Shown: in pieces, positions 35,646 to 44,022 of the stretch
Position numbering within the stretch: position 1 is the first letter of the stretch
Layout: each line of letters opens with the position of its first letter
Assembly (NCBI RefSeq): GCF_019492185.1
Contig: NZ_JAICCF010000001.1
Coordinates: 992,001 to 1,056,000, forward strand
Direction: 5' to 3'
Length of the DNA stretch: 64,000 nucleotides
DNA from: Chitinophaga rhizophila
GTDB taxonomy: Bacteria > Bacteroidota > Bacteroidia > Chitinophagales > Chitinophagaceae
Made by a program: the position numbers and the translations under genes
Notes under the pieces: model-generated
What the model saw: the letters and a program-made list of their open reading frames with translations, nothing else
Told to the model about the DNA's origin: nothing
Databases searched by the model: none

Positions 35646-35742
35646 AATGGGCCTATCGGCCCATTTAATCCTGACTACCTGTAAGTGTAGTCAGCAAGAT
35701 GTACCGATGTATCACATCGGAGGTGACTGCCATAGTTGTCAC
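35646..35742 (+). other. Candidate origin of transfer (oriT) with three hairpins
   Basis: Three perfect inverted repeats lie in 100 bp directly upstream of the relaxosome genes: AATGGGCC/GGCCCATT (35646-35665, 4-nt loop), CCGATGT/ACATCGG (35704-35720, 3-nt loop) and GTGAC/GTCAC (35723-35742, 10-nt loop). An oriT next to mob genes typically looks like this. The nick site cannot be read from sequence alone. The rest of the 300-bp gap 35594-35893 shows no convincing gene. Confidence 0.5.
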
Positions 35743-35893
35743 AGGGGAAAAACCTCCAAAGTCGGTTTTTCTAGGATTTATAGCTGGATGGAAAATTCCG
35801 GAATCGAGGCTATTTGCCATCGGTCAGAAGGTGGTTTGATAATGACTTTCTGATAGTAATATTTCTTATTTACCTAAAAAATGATGCTAAGTA

Positions 35894-36280
35894 ATGAATA
35901 GTGAAAAAAGAAATAAGTGGATACATGTGCGTCTTTCTCCTTCAGAATTGGAAAAACTCCAAGCAAGGCTAAAAAAAACGAATTGCCTTTTTCTTTGTGA
36001 TTTTGTCCGTCGCGTTTTACTGGAAGACAAAATCACAGCCTTTACAAGAAGCCAATCTCTTGACGAGTTAATCCAGGAGCTAGTGATCTTGCGCAAAGAA
36101 CTCAACTATCTTGGCAAAAACCTTAACCTCGTAACCAGGAAATTACAGACAGATTTACCCAAAGCTGAAATGCGGGTTTGGCTGGAAGAAAACCAAAAGG
36201 GCCACCTGGCACTTCACAAAAAGATGAACGATATTATATCAAGGATGGACTTTTTCTCACAAAAATGGTTGCAAGAATAA
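35894..36280 (+). CDS. Relaxosome accessory protein (MobC/MobB-like)
   Basis: 128-residue DNA-binding protein. The N-terminal region (KWIHVRLSPSELEKLQARLK) fits a ribbon-helix-helix, and LDELIQELVILRKELNYLGK then NLNLVTRKLQ is the helical signature of plasmid mobilisation relaxosome proteins. Such proteins bind oriT and help the relaxase nick. Its 3' end overlaps the relaxase start by 16 bp. Confidence 0.8.
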   Translation: MNSEKRNKWIHVRLSPSELEKLQARLKKTNCLFLCDFVRRVLLEDKITAFTRSQSLDELIQELVILRKELNYLGKNLNLVTRKLQTDLPKAEMRVWLEENQKGHLALHKKMNDIISRMDFFSQKWLQE

Positions 36281-37590
36281 ATCAAGGGGAAGTTATTAGG
36301 GGCGCTGTAGAATATAACGAACGGAAAGTGTCGGAAGGAAAAGCTACCCTTATACATGCAGAGAATTTCCTAAAAGACACGAAGGGTCTAAGCTTTTCTG
36401 AGAAATTAGGAATGCTGGAAAAGCTGGCATCCCTAAATGATAAAAGAGATATTAAATGCGTACATATCTCCTTAAACTTCGACCCATCAGAAAAGCCGGA
36501 CATCAATGATGAAGCAGCCGTAGCACATTGGCACCACAAGGTGACAAGGATCGCCACTGAATATATGGAGCAAATTGGATTTAAGGGTCAACCATTTCTA
36601 ATCTATGAACATAATGACGCAGCCCATCCCCACATCCATATAGTAACCACCAACATTAAACCTGACAGGACATCTGTTGACCTAAGATGGATAGGAAAGC
36701 TTAAATCAGAGCCGGCAAGGAAGGCATTGGAGGTTAAATATAACCTGGTTAAAGCAACTAAAAAGGACTTTGCTCAGCACAATGAATTGCCAGCCGTAAA
36801 TATTGCCAAGGTTGTTTACGGAGAAGTTCCTACTAAAAAAGCTATAGGAAATGTTGTTGGAGAAGTTGTTAGAGCTTATAATTTCACTTCACTTGCCGAA
36901 TACAATGAGATATTGAAGCAATATAATATTGTTGCTTATACTGGTCCGGAGGGAAGTAAAATGCAGGAAAAGAAGGGGTTGGTGTATTATGTTACCGATT
37001 CATTAGGTAACCGAATCGGTAAAGGAATTAAGGCAAGCAGCCTTTACAAGAAACCCACTATAAGTAATCTTGAGAAAACTTTTGCTAACAATAAAAAGAA
37101 TCGAGCAAACAAAGTTGATAGAACAAAGGCTATTATAAATAGAGTTTTGGTTTCCCCAAAAACCACATCCCGTAAATCATTCGTTGAGCAATTACGAAAT
37201 GTTGGTATAAAGGCTGTGTTTAAAGACACAAAAGACGGACGTGCTTATGGGTTAACCTTCATTGATAATAAAAATCGCATTGCGATCAAAGGAAGTGACC
37301 TGGGAAATGAGTATTCTGTTAATGCTGTTACTGCCTACCTTATTAACAAAGCTCCTGCTGGTAATTCAACTCAAAATATAACAGGTTCCGGAACGACCAA
37401 TCAACATGGTAACGCTGGAAGTATGAATAACATAAAAACCTATAGTCTTCCAGACCTTCAGGCAGACAGCCAGGAACGCTCTGCTGCGCTAGAAATATTT
37501 TCCGATCTCTTGCGAAACGATAACCAGAATTATCAACCTGACCCTTACAAGAAGAAAAAACGAAAAAAGAAAAAAGGACTTCATTTATAA
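36265..37590 (+). CDS. Relaxase/mobilisation nuclease (MobA/VirD2-like)
   Basis: Nicks oriT and leads the single strand to the recipient. 441 residues from the ATG at 36265 (MVARINQGEVIRGAVEYNER), overlapping the accessory gene by 16 bp; a longer frame upstream is an overlap artefact. The N-terminal relaxase domain has the strand CVHISLNFDPSE and the metal-binding histidine triad HPHIHIVTTN (His121, 123, 125), plus an N-terminal Tyr (Tyr17) as candidate nucleophile. The C-terminal ~170 residues are basic, ending in a Lys-rich tail (KKKKRKKKKG). Confidence 0.88.
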   Translation: MVARINQGEVIRGAVEYNERKVSEGKATLIHAENFLKDTKGLSFSEKLGMLEKLASLNDKRDIKCVHISLNFDPSEKPDINDEAAVAHWHHKVTRIATEYMEQIGFKGQPFLIYEHNDAAHPHIHIVTTNIKPDRTSVDLRWIGKLKSEPARKALEVKYNLVKATKKDFAQHNELPAVNIAKVVYGEVPTKKAIGNVVGEVVRAYNFTSLAEYNEILKQYNIVAYTGPEGSKMQEKKGLVYYVTDSLGNRIGKGIKASSLYKKPTISNLEKTFANNKKNRANKVDRTKAIINRVLVSPKTTSRKSFVEQLRNVGIKAVFKDTKDGRAYGLTFIDNKNRIAIKGSDLGNEYSVNAVTAYLINKAPAGNSTQNITGSGTTNQHGNAGSMNNIKTYSLPDLQADSQERSAALEIFSDLLRNDNQNYQPDPYKKKKRKKKKGLHL

Positions 37591-37610
37591 ACTTTAAAAA
37601 CCTTGTGTGT

Positions 37611-38258
37611 ATGAGTACCGGTGAAAATGAACAAGCATTAAGGAAGATAATAGATTTTACAAGGATGGGTAGTATTCTCATCTTGGCAATCCTGTTTTAC
37701 ATTTCGTGTTATGGCGCTTTTGAGTATTGGACATTAACGTCTTCTATTTCGGACCGCATTATGATCAGCATAAGCCATTTAGCGGTTTTCAAAAGTGGTT
37801 TTACTACAAAAACCCTCATATTATTTCTTTTGGCCATCTCCTTAATCGGGTCCAAAGGTAAAAAGGACGAAAAGCTTAATAAGAAGGTAATTATAATATA
37901 CATCGTTATTGGTGTATTAGTATTTTATCTGTCTGAACTTATTTTGTTTGCATCAACTGACCTATTAGTGATCGCAATCAGCTATATGTTATTTTCTTCG
38001 CTGGGGTATATTTTAGCCTTAACTGGTGGAACCTGGCTTTCAAGGCTAATCAAATTGAATATGCAAGATGATGTCTTTAATAACCTGGCGGAGACATTTA
38101 AACAAGAGGAACGGCTACTGGAGAATGAATACAGCTTCAATTTCAAAGCGAAATACAATCTCAAAGGAAAAATAGTCAATAGCTGGATTAATATTATCAA
38201 TCCATTCAGGGCAATCCTGATTTATGGCACAGCTGGATCCGTATGGCGCCCTTGTTAA
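37611..38258 (+). CDS. VirD4/TraG-type coupling protein, N-terminal fragment (YWFCY region)
   Basis: N-terminal part of the conjugative coupling ATPase. ATG at 37611 (MSTGENEQALRKIIDF) is preferred to an upstream TTG. It has about four membrane segments (for example ILILAILFYISCYGAF), the YWFCY-type N-terminal module, then INIINPFRAILIYGTAGS, the first half of Walker A. After Ser210 the frame enters an inserted palindrome (VWRPC) and stops at TAA. The remainder of the protein resumes at 38293 in the matching frame once the 52-bp insertion is removed. Intact length would be 660 residues, normal for this family. Confidence 0.82.
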   Translation: MSTGENEQALRKIIDFTRMGSILILAILFYISCYGAFEYWTLTSSISDRIMISISHLAVFKSGFTTKTLILFLLAISLIGSKGKKDEKLNKKVIIIYIVIGVLVFYLSELILFASTDLLVIAISYMLFSSLGYILALTGGTWLSRLIKLNMQDDVFNNLAETFKQEERLLENEYSFNFKAKYNLKGKIVNSWINIINPFRAILIYGTAGSVWRPC

Positions 38259-38292
38259 GTTATCGCAAGGGCGCCATACGGAAATATGATCC
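38236..38292. repeat. 52-bp palindromic insertion in Walker A of the coupling gene, flanked by GATCC
   Basis: GATCC occurs at 38236-38240 and again at 38288-38292. Between them is a perfect 17-bp stem (left arm 38238-38254, right arm 38266-38282) with an 11-nt loop holding the in-frame TAA. Deleting one 52-bp unit rejoins GTAGS to GKSAFVVRHIITQ, a correct Walker A. It could be a mini mobile element with 5-bp target duplication, an artefact, or a gap bypassed in translation. Confidence 0.85.
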
Positions 38293-38352
38293 GGCAAAAG
38301 TGCCTTCGTCGTAAGGCATATCATTACTCAGAGCATTCAGAAGGGCTATTGC

Positions 38353-39645
38353 ATGTTGTTGTATGATTACAAAATACCTGACCTTTCACTGATAGCCTAC
38401 AATTGCTTTCTGAAAAACAAACATGCTTACAAACATGAGCCTAGTTTTCACTGTCTTGATTTTGACAATTTAAACAAAAGCAACCAATCCAATCCACTTA
38501 TTCCCGAGGCAATGACAGATATAACAGATGCATCTGAGTCTTCCCGGACGATAATGATCGGGTTAAACAGAGACTGGGCCAAAAAAAGTGGAGATTTCTT
38601 TGTTGAATCACCAATCAACTTCCTAACAGCGATTATTTGGTTTCTAAGGAAATACAAAGGCGGGAAATATTGTACAGTGCCTCACGCCATAGAATTTTCT
38701 CAGGCAAATTATGAGGAACTTTTTAGTGTACTACGTAGCGAACCTACGATAGAGGCATTAATAAACCCCTTCGTAAATGCCTTTTTAAATGGTGCCATGG
38801 CTCAATTGGAAGGTCAAATAGCATCTGCAAAGATTGGCCTGGCAAGGATTGCCAGCCCCCAGCTTTATTGGGTATTAAATGGTAACGATTTCTCATTAGA
38901 ATTAAATGACCCGTTACATCCTAAAATACTGTGTATTGGCAACAATCCCCAAAAACAACAGGTGTACGGAGCTGTTTTAGGATTATACCTAAATAGAATC
39001 AATAAAATTATTAACCAAAAAAACAAATTGAAGATCAGCTATATTATTGATGAACTGCCAACAATTCCTATTTTAGGACTTGATAACCTGATGGCGACCG
39101 CCAGAAGTAACAAAGTTTCCGTAACTCTTGCCCTCCAGACTTATGAGATGCTAAAGCGGGATTATTCTACAGAACAGGCAGAGGTAATAATGAATCTTCC
39201 AGGGAATGTCATTTCTGGCCAAGTTATGGGTGACACTGCCAAACAGTTAAGTGAGCGATTTGGTAAAATTATGCAGGAGCGCCAGAGCAAATCTATCAAT
39301 AGTAACGACATATCAGTCAGCCATTCGAACCAGCTGGAATCAGCAATTCCGGCATCCAAAATATCAAATTTAAGTTCCGGTCAGTTCGTCGGGCTTGTTG
39401 CCGATAATCCTGAACAGCGGGTACCTCAAAAAATCTTTAACAGTGAATTCATCAATGATTGGGACGCAATAAAAACTGAAGAAGATAACTATCTTCCCTT
39501 GCCTGATATTAAAGAAGTAACAGAATCAATGGTTCAGCATAACTATTTTCAAATAAAAAAGGAAGCTGCCGAGATCATTAACGATGTGCTTTCGGAGATC
39601 CGGAATGATCCTGGCAGAGCGCATTTGCTGATCATAAAGGAATAA
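38353..39645 (+). CDS. VirD4/TraG-type coupling protein, C-terminal fragment (ATPase domain)
   Basis: C-terminal 430 residues of the coupling ATPase. Homologous sequence actually begins at 38293 with GKSAFVVRHIITQSIQKGYC, before the first ATG at 38353 (MLLYDYKIPDLSLIAYNCFL). Walker B region: ISYIIDELPTIPILGLDNLM. The arginine-finger/TraM-recognition region is present (NKVSVTLALQTYEMLKRDYS). Without the upstream Walker A half this fragment cannot be a working ATPase. The coding sequence itself is free of other lesions, which suggests the split is recent or is bypassed. Confidence 0.85.
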   Translation: MLLYDYKIPDLSLIAYNCFLKNKHAYKHEPSFHCLDFDNLNKSNQSNPLIPEAMTDITDASESSRTIMIGLNRDWAKKSGDFFVESPINFLTAIIWFLRKYKGGKYCTVPHAIEFSQANYEELFSVLRSEPTIEALINPFVNAFLNGAMAQLEGQIASAKIGLARIASPQLYWVLNGNDFSLELNDPLHPKILCIGNNPQKQQVYGAVLGLYLNRINKIINQKNKLKISYIIDELPTIPILGLDNLMATARSNKVSVTLALQTYEMLKRDYSTEQAEVIMNLPGNVISGQVMGDTAKQLSERFGKIMQERQSKSINSNDISVSHSNQLESAIPASKISNLSSGQFVGLVADNPEQRVPQKIFNSEFINDWDAIKTEEDNYLPLPDIKEVTESMVQHNYFQIKKEAAEIINDVLSEIRNDPGRAHLLIIKE

Positions 39646-39740
39646 ATGCAACTGTGAAATAGTATAAATTGATAGATTGATAATTTTGTGAAGTTGATTT
39701 ATGTAAATTTTCTGTATCATTCCGTTATCTAATGTAGAAA

Positions 39741-39780
39741 GGGGAAAATTCCTGTCACAGAAAGGATTTTCCCCCTAATT
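39741..39780. terminator. Hairpin between convergent mob and tra operons
   Basis: GGGGAAAAT ... ATTTTCCCC with an inner CC/GG pair, followed on the plus strand by CTAATTTTTG. Likely ends the mob/coupling transcript. The rest of 39646-40095 is AT-rich and shows no convincing gene. Confidence 0.6.
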
Positions 39781-40095
39781 TTTGTTCGTATATATATAAG
39801 AAGTAGAAAAATTAAAACAGATAAACCTGCAATTTTGTTAAAACCTAACAAAATTGATTCGATAATTATAGATGCTGAGATCAATTTTAATGTTAAGCTG
39901 TCAGAGAACAGTTTAAAGAGAAATAGCCATCCAGCCATTGCAATTATCACGTAAAAAATTGAAGACCTAATGTCACAGGAAAACTCAGAAGAAGGAGCCT
40001 GTGAATGTTGAATGGGGAATCTGACAAAATCTCCATTACCAGGAAACTGACTAAGTAACCGTTCAAATATTCCGTTTGCGCACAGAGAATTAGAA

Positions 40096-40128
40096 ACAAA
40101 AAAACGGCATATTAGTTAAATATACCGT
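40096..40128 (-). terminator. Terminator of the minus-strand tra operon
   Basis: On the minus strand, ACGGTATAT / ATATGCCGT (one G-T pair, 7-nt loop) is followed by seven T, 15 bp after the stop of the last tra-operon gene. Confidence 0.8.
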
Positions 40129-40143
40129 TGTACTACACTTGTG

Positions 40144-40764
40144 TCAAATCTTACTATTCTGTCCGCCTTTGGGTCTTCTCCTACCTGACTTATGGACATA
40201 GGTTTCATATGCCTGCCAGGGAGTCGTAGTTTTCAATGGATCTATAGGTATCCGCTTTAAAATAGACTGTTGATTTATTACCCTATGTCGGATTTTAACA
40301 ACCTCTTCTTTGGGACCGAAATCAAATCTGTTCCAATATTTGGTAAGAAGGATTTCATATTGAACCCTGCCGTTTTTCCTTTCAAGCTGTCCTAATGCGT
40401 TTAATTTGTCCTGGATAAACTGTGTTTTATTTACGAAGGCGGTGGAATAGGGATCAATCGCATAGTCGAGTTCAGCGATTTGCGCCTCAAGCTCCTTTAG
40501 GTTTATACCACCTATTTCCAGGTCTGCAATTTCCAGCCGGCGGTTGAAAAGTAAATTATAAGCCACAATATTCATCATGTACGGATCAACATCAGCATCC
40601 AGGCGGATGAAAAATTTGAGCATGCCTGAGGGAAGCAAGATATCCACATATATCGTGTCTTTATCCATTCCTGGAATAACCGGAACGCCAAAATGTTCTG
40701 TAAAAAGCTCAAACCCGGCTTTTTGAAACCGGGTTGAAAGCTGTTCTATTTGAATTGTTTCCAT
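40144..40764 (-). CDS. Unrecognised ICE protein, last gene of the tra operon
   Basis: 206 residues, cytoplasmic by sequence. Middle region: MMNIVAYNLLFNRRLEIADL and GGINLKELEAQIAELDYAID. The C-terminus is basic (HKSGRRRPKGGQNSKI). The phrase GGINLKELEAQIAELD resembles HGINVKELDYRMQLID in the 44023-44727 protein, so the two may share a domain. It is 14 bp after the preceding gene in the operon. No function assigned. Confidence 0.6.
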   Translation of the reverse strand: METIQIEQLSTRFQKAGFELFTEHFGVPVIPGMDKDTIYVDILLPSGMLKFFIRLDADVDPYMMNIVAYNLLFNRRLEIADLEIGGINLKELEAQIAELDYAIDPYSTAFVNKTQFIQDKLNALGQLERKNGRVQYEILLTKYWNRFDFGPKEEVVKIRHRVINQQSILKRIPIDPLKTTTPWQAYETYVHKSGRRRPKGGQNSKI

Positions 40765-40778
40765 CTTTTACTCCTAAT

Positions 40779-42056
40779 TTACATTCCCATACCATTTTCC
40801 TGTTGCTTTGCTGGTGGCAATCCTTTTACAGTTGCCTCCTGGTAAACTGCAGGAATACTTTCTTTGCCAAAATGCTTTTCAATAATTCCGGCTGGCGCCA
40901 AAACACTAGCAAGATCCATTTCTTTCCGTCTGGGCAACATATCATGTCTAACATACTCACCAGTATCTTTTCTAAGTGAGAAGGACTTTTTATCTGCTAC
41001 CGCAGAAATTCTACCTGTTTCTGGCTTACCATCAGCATTCGTCCAGCTAACGGCAGGATCATTGCCTTGTTCCATGCTCCAGACCAATTGCCGCCGTGCA
41101 GTGGTATCTACCGTTTGGTTAAAGGCGAAAGGCGCCAGTTTTGCATCCAGGTCAAATGACAAACCAACAGATTTGATTTCTTCTTCCGTCTGGCCATGCC
41201 GATATACCCGCATGAAATTGCCCTTTTTTTCAGTTCGCTTCGTCATATCCAGTTTTACCCAGACCTTTTCCCGAACCACCTTTTTCTTTTCTTCGGGAGT
41301 TGGTTTACCAACTTCCTGATGAACTGCCTTTTTACCATTTTTACCTTTGCCTTCATCCTTCCCAGTTGCCAAGTCTTTATTTGCCTCTCCATCTTTGCCA
41401 ACATTTTCCGATTGATCATTTCGTACCCTGTCAATTTTCACCCATCTGTCTGGTTTAAACAGATTCACCGCCTGGCGAAGCGTATAACTCTCAGTAAAAT
41501 CAAGCGGGAACTGATTCTGAATCTGGTAATTTTTCTTAATTGTTTCAAAATCAGGAATTTGTTCCGCAAATATGGTCCCACGAAAATATTTAACCGCGAG
41601 TTTTGCCATAATTTCGTTGCCTTGGGGATCACTGGCTATTTTGTTGAGATCCTGCATAATATTGGTTTGGGCAACAATCCTTTTTTTATCCTCATTTGAC
41701 AATTGCTCAGTTGGCTTGTTTTCGTCGAAATATTTACTGAAATCAGTTGTAGCCATCCTTCTTTCCAGCGCGAGCGTATCAACACCGTTCACGTTCGCAT
41801 GCTCCACCCGTTGATTCGGAAATGATGCGAGATCAAAGGAATTGAAATACACATAACCCGCCTTTACCCGGCTATTGATTTCAACTTCCACTGCGACGTT
41901 ATTGACTCTTCCTGTATAGGGAAGTTTGTAATCGCCATCTGGTCTTTTTGACAATTCATCATATTTAGCATCCCAGCCAGGACCGAAACCAGCATATTCT
42001 AGCTTTTTTACTTGAATTTCCCGGTTCTTCACTGCTTTGTCTTTTCCCTGTTGCAT
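40779..42056 (-). CDS. Unrecognised large ICE protein of the tra operon
   Basis: 425 residues, soluble, with no signal peptide. An N-terminal globular part (GFGPGWDAKYDELSKRPDGD ... VEVEINSRVKAGYVYFNSFD) is joined by a Lys/Gly/Glu-rich linker (about 215-255) to a C-terminal part (MRVYRHGQTEEEIKSVGLSF ... RRQLVWSMEQGNDP). Proteins with this outline accompany Bacteroidota conjugation loci, but I know no demonstrated role. It shares the operon with the genes on both sides (gaps 14 and 24 bp). Confidence 0.6.
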   Translation of the reverse strand: MQQGKDKAVKNREIQVKKLEYAGFGPGWDAKYDELSKRPDGDYKLPYTGRVNNVAVEVEINSRVKAGYVYFNSFDLASFPNQRVEHANVNGVDTLALERRMATTDFSKYFDENKPTEQLSNEDKKRIVAQTNIMQDLNKIASDPQGNEIMAKLAVKYFRGTIFAEQIPDFETIKKNYQIQNQFPLDFTESYTLRQAVNLFKPDRWVKIDRVRNDQSENVGKDGEANKDLATGKDEGKGKNGKKAVHQEVGKPTPEEKKKVVREKVWVKLDMTKRTEKKGNFMRVYRHGQTEEEIKSVGLSFDLDAKLAPFAFNQTVDTTARRQLVWSMEQGNDPAVSWTNADGKPETGRISAVADKKSFSLRKDTGEYVRHDMLPRRKEMDLASVLAPAGIIEKHFGKESIPAVYQEATVKGLPPAKQQENGMGM

Positions 42057-42080
42057 AGATGAAATTTTATTGTTACTTGG

Positions 42081-43121
42081 TTACGAGATAGATAAGTTGT
42101 TGTTATGATTTCTGCTCGTTTCTTGTTCTTTATTTAGTGATTGTGTAGTATTTGTATGCATGGAGATAATTCTCGCTTCTCCAGTTTTCTTTAAAGAGGA
42201 TATGTCTAAGATGATGCCCGTGCTATCAGCAACCTTTAGAGCCTTTTCCCGAAAAGGGTCTGCACTCAAGTTCACTGTTTGGCCATTAGTGAGAAGTACT
42301 TGTACCGTTTTCCCGGAATTCAGTTGCGCTTCAACCTTTTTAACATTAACACTACAGGCTATCGGTAAATCAAGCAGTTCACTTTTCATTTTATCGTCTG
42401 CCTCCATAAACTTTACCATTCCTTCTCCATGTTCATAGACTACCTGTAGCCAAAGCGCTTTACTACCTATAAATAAGGACTCTTTCTTTAATATCGCATT
42501 GCCAGTTAATAGTACCTGCAGATCTGCCATATTCAATTGTCCAGTTTCTTTAAAATCAATATTTACAGACGCCTTTGATTGGGAATCATTTCTCTCAAAC
42601 AATTTTGCCTGGACACCCACTACCTCAAGTTTCCCATAGTCATCACGTTGAATTTTATATTCCAAGCGCATTTTATAATCACCACCAATCCACTTATTTA
42701 TTTCCATCTGAGCCTCTGTACCACCAAAGGTTGAATATTGTGACAAGCGTTCTTCATCTAAAGGCACATTCATCTTGCCAAGCTGTGACCTTAAACTGCA
42801 CCTATTTTCCTCCTGGAGCCGTTTGAAGGAGGCGCTCATTAGTGGACGCCGGATCATTGCGACGACGAAGCGAATCCAACGGTTAGGCCGATTAAAAAGA
42901 ATTTTGTTCAGCTCATTGTATTTTGATTTGACCATCAGGAGGCTGTCGCGCTCCTGACGATTCGTTGTATTGCCATACACCATCAAAATTTTTTGGAGCT
43001 GCCGACGCTTCTCTTTATTCCAATCTACTAGTGCGGCGTCCGGCGTCCATTCGTCAATCAACGCCTTTTCCCTGGCAATAAGTGAATGATAGGCCTGTTT
43101 AACCCTATTTTGCACATACAT
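42081..43121 (-). CDS. Unrecognised ICE protein of the tra operon
   Basis: 346 residues, no signal peptide. The N-terminal ~110 residues are helical and charged. The middle (GTEAQMEINKWIGGDYKMRL then EYKIQRDDYGKLEVVGVQAK) is beta-rich. The end (INV-like VQVLLTNGQTVNLSADPF) recalls the C-terminus of the 44023-44727 protein. It lies 19 bp after traN. Function unknown. Confidence 0.6.
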   Translation of the reverse strand: MYVQNRVKQAYHSLIAREKALIDEWTPDAALVDWNKEKRRQLQKILMVYGNTTNRQERDSLLMVKSKYNELNKILFNRPNRWIRFVVAMIRRPLMSASFKRLQEENRCSLRSQLGKMNVPLDEERLSQYSTFGGTEAQMEINKWIGGDYKMRLEYKIQRDDYGKLEVVGVQAKLFERNDSQSKASVNIDFKETGQLNMADLQVLLTGNAILKKESLFIGSKALWLQVVYEHGEGMVKFMEADDKMKSELLDLPIACSVNVKKVEAQLNSGKTVQVLLTNGQTVNLSADPFREKALKVADSTGIILDISSLKKTGEARIISMHTNTTQSLNKEQETSRNHNNNLSIS

Positions 43122-43140
43122 AAAATGAATTATTCAGATA

Positions 43141-43995
43141 TCACTTAAGCTGGCGCACTTTAAATAGTCGTCTTGCCTTGACTTTTATACTTAAATGCCG
43201 AGCGCCATTTTTCTCGAATACCTCCAGGTGAAAGTTTTGGTGATGCGCCAGACCGAATCGGGGATACACAAGAACTAAACCATTACTTCCTCCAGGTAAT
43301 ATTTCATTGCTTTCATTTGAGGTAACAAATGGTTTTAACTCTATGGTCTGAACGGCAGTTCGTTTGACCTCATTGTTATCTATTAATGACGACCTGGTGA
43401 AATCGATAGCGTAAGGTAATTTGCTATTGTTATCTAATCTAACGACAACATGAAGCATTCCATGAGCCTGATATAGACCGGTAAGAGTGAGCTTGATTTT
43501 ATCGGAACTGCTTACCGGACGACTGAGAAACGATTTTTTTGCCAAAACGCTATCCAAATCGGCTTTGACCAGCTTTTCATTATGCTGTCCGGAAAAATAG
43601 GCGGTTTCATTAGCATTGCCTCTATGATGACGCAGGTCAACCACTAACCTTGCTGTAGACTCATCGTAAATAAGGTTGAAAGAATACGTTGCCCCGTCAC
43701 TTGTAATTACTGTTAAATTGGTAGGTATAAAGTCTTTATACGCTGCTTTTACCTTTAAAATGTTTTTGGCACCCTCAACCTTTTCGGCCAGAACTCCATC
43801 ACTTCCCACATCTACAGGCAACACTGAAAAGGGAAAGATAATCACCGTCGTTTTATTATAGGCAATTCTTAAGTCTTTTGTAATTACTCCTGCCGTTTCC
43901 TGATTATCATCAGCATCTAGCGATTGCGACTGAGCGCGACCTGAGAATAGTCCAAGAAATAAACACAACACTACGCACATTGTTACTTTTTTCAT
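43141..43995 (-). CDS. traN: Conjugative transfer protein TraN (VirB9-like)
   Basis: Periplasmic/outer-membrane core component of the type IV secretion channel, 284 residues. A signal peptide ends near SGRAQS. ITKDLRIAYNKTTVIIFPFS and AYKDFIPTNLTVITSDGATY are characteristic of Bacteroidota TraN. TraN is thought to pair with TraM as the VirB9/VirB10 equivalents. Operon position after TraM agrees with CTnDOT-type order, except for the intervening 234-residue gene. Confidence 0.85.
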   Translation of the reverse strand: MKKVTMCVVLCLFLGLFSGRAQSQSLDADDNQETAGVITKDLRIAYNKTTVIIFPFSVLPVDVGSDGVLAEKVEGAKNILKVKAAYKDFIPTNLTVITSDGATYSFNLIYDESTARLVVDLRHHRGNANETAYFSGQHNEKLVKADLDSVLAKKSFLSRPVSSSDKIKLTLTGLYQAHGMLHVVVRLDNNSKLPYAIDFTRSSLIDNNEVKRTAVQTIELKPFVTSNESNEILPGGSNGLVLVYPRFGLAHHQNFHLEVFEKNGARHLSIKVKARRLFKVRQLK

Positions 43996-44022
43996 ATCTC
44001 ACTTGTATTTATAATTTTACTC

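Noticed and set aside
35647..35853. 68-residue Cys/His-containing plus-strand frame
   Set aside because: It runs through three inverted repeats of the candidate oriT; a non-coding role explains the sequence better.
38236..38292. Ordinary intrinsic terminator in the coupling gene
   Set aside because: The stem has no U-tract, sits within a coding region, and homologous sequence resumes right after it.
37611..39645. Simple frameshift as the cause of the split coupling gene
   Set aside because: The lesion is a 52-bp insertion with a flanking 5-bp repeat and a perfect stem, not an indel of one or two bases.
39729..39950. 73-residue hydrophobic minus-strand frame
   Set aside because: It starts with GTG, lies downstream of the tra-operon terminator, is AT-rich (which yields hydrophobic codons by chance) and runs into a terminator hairpin.
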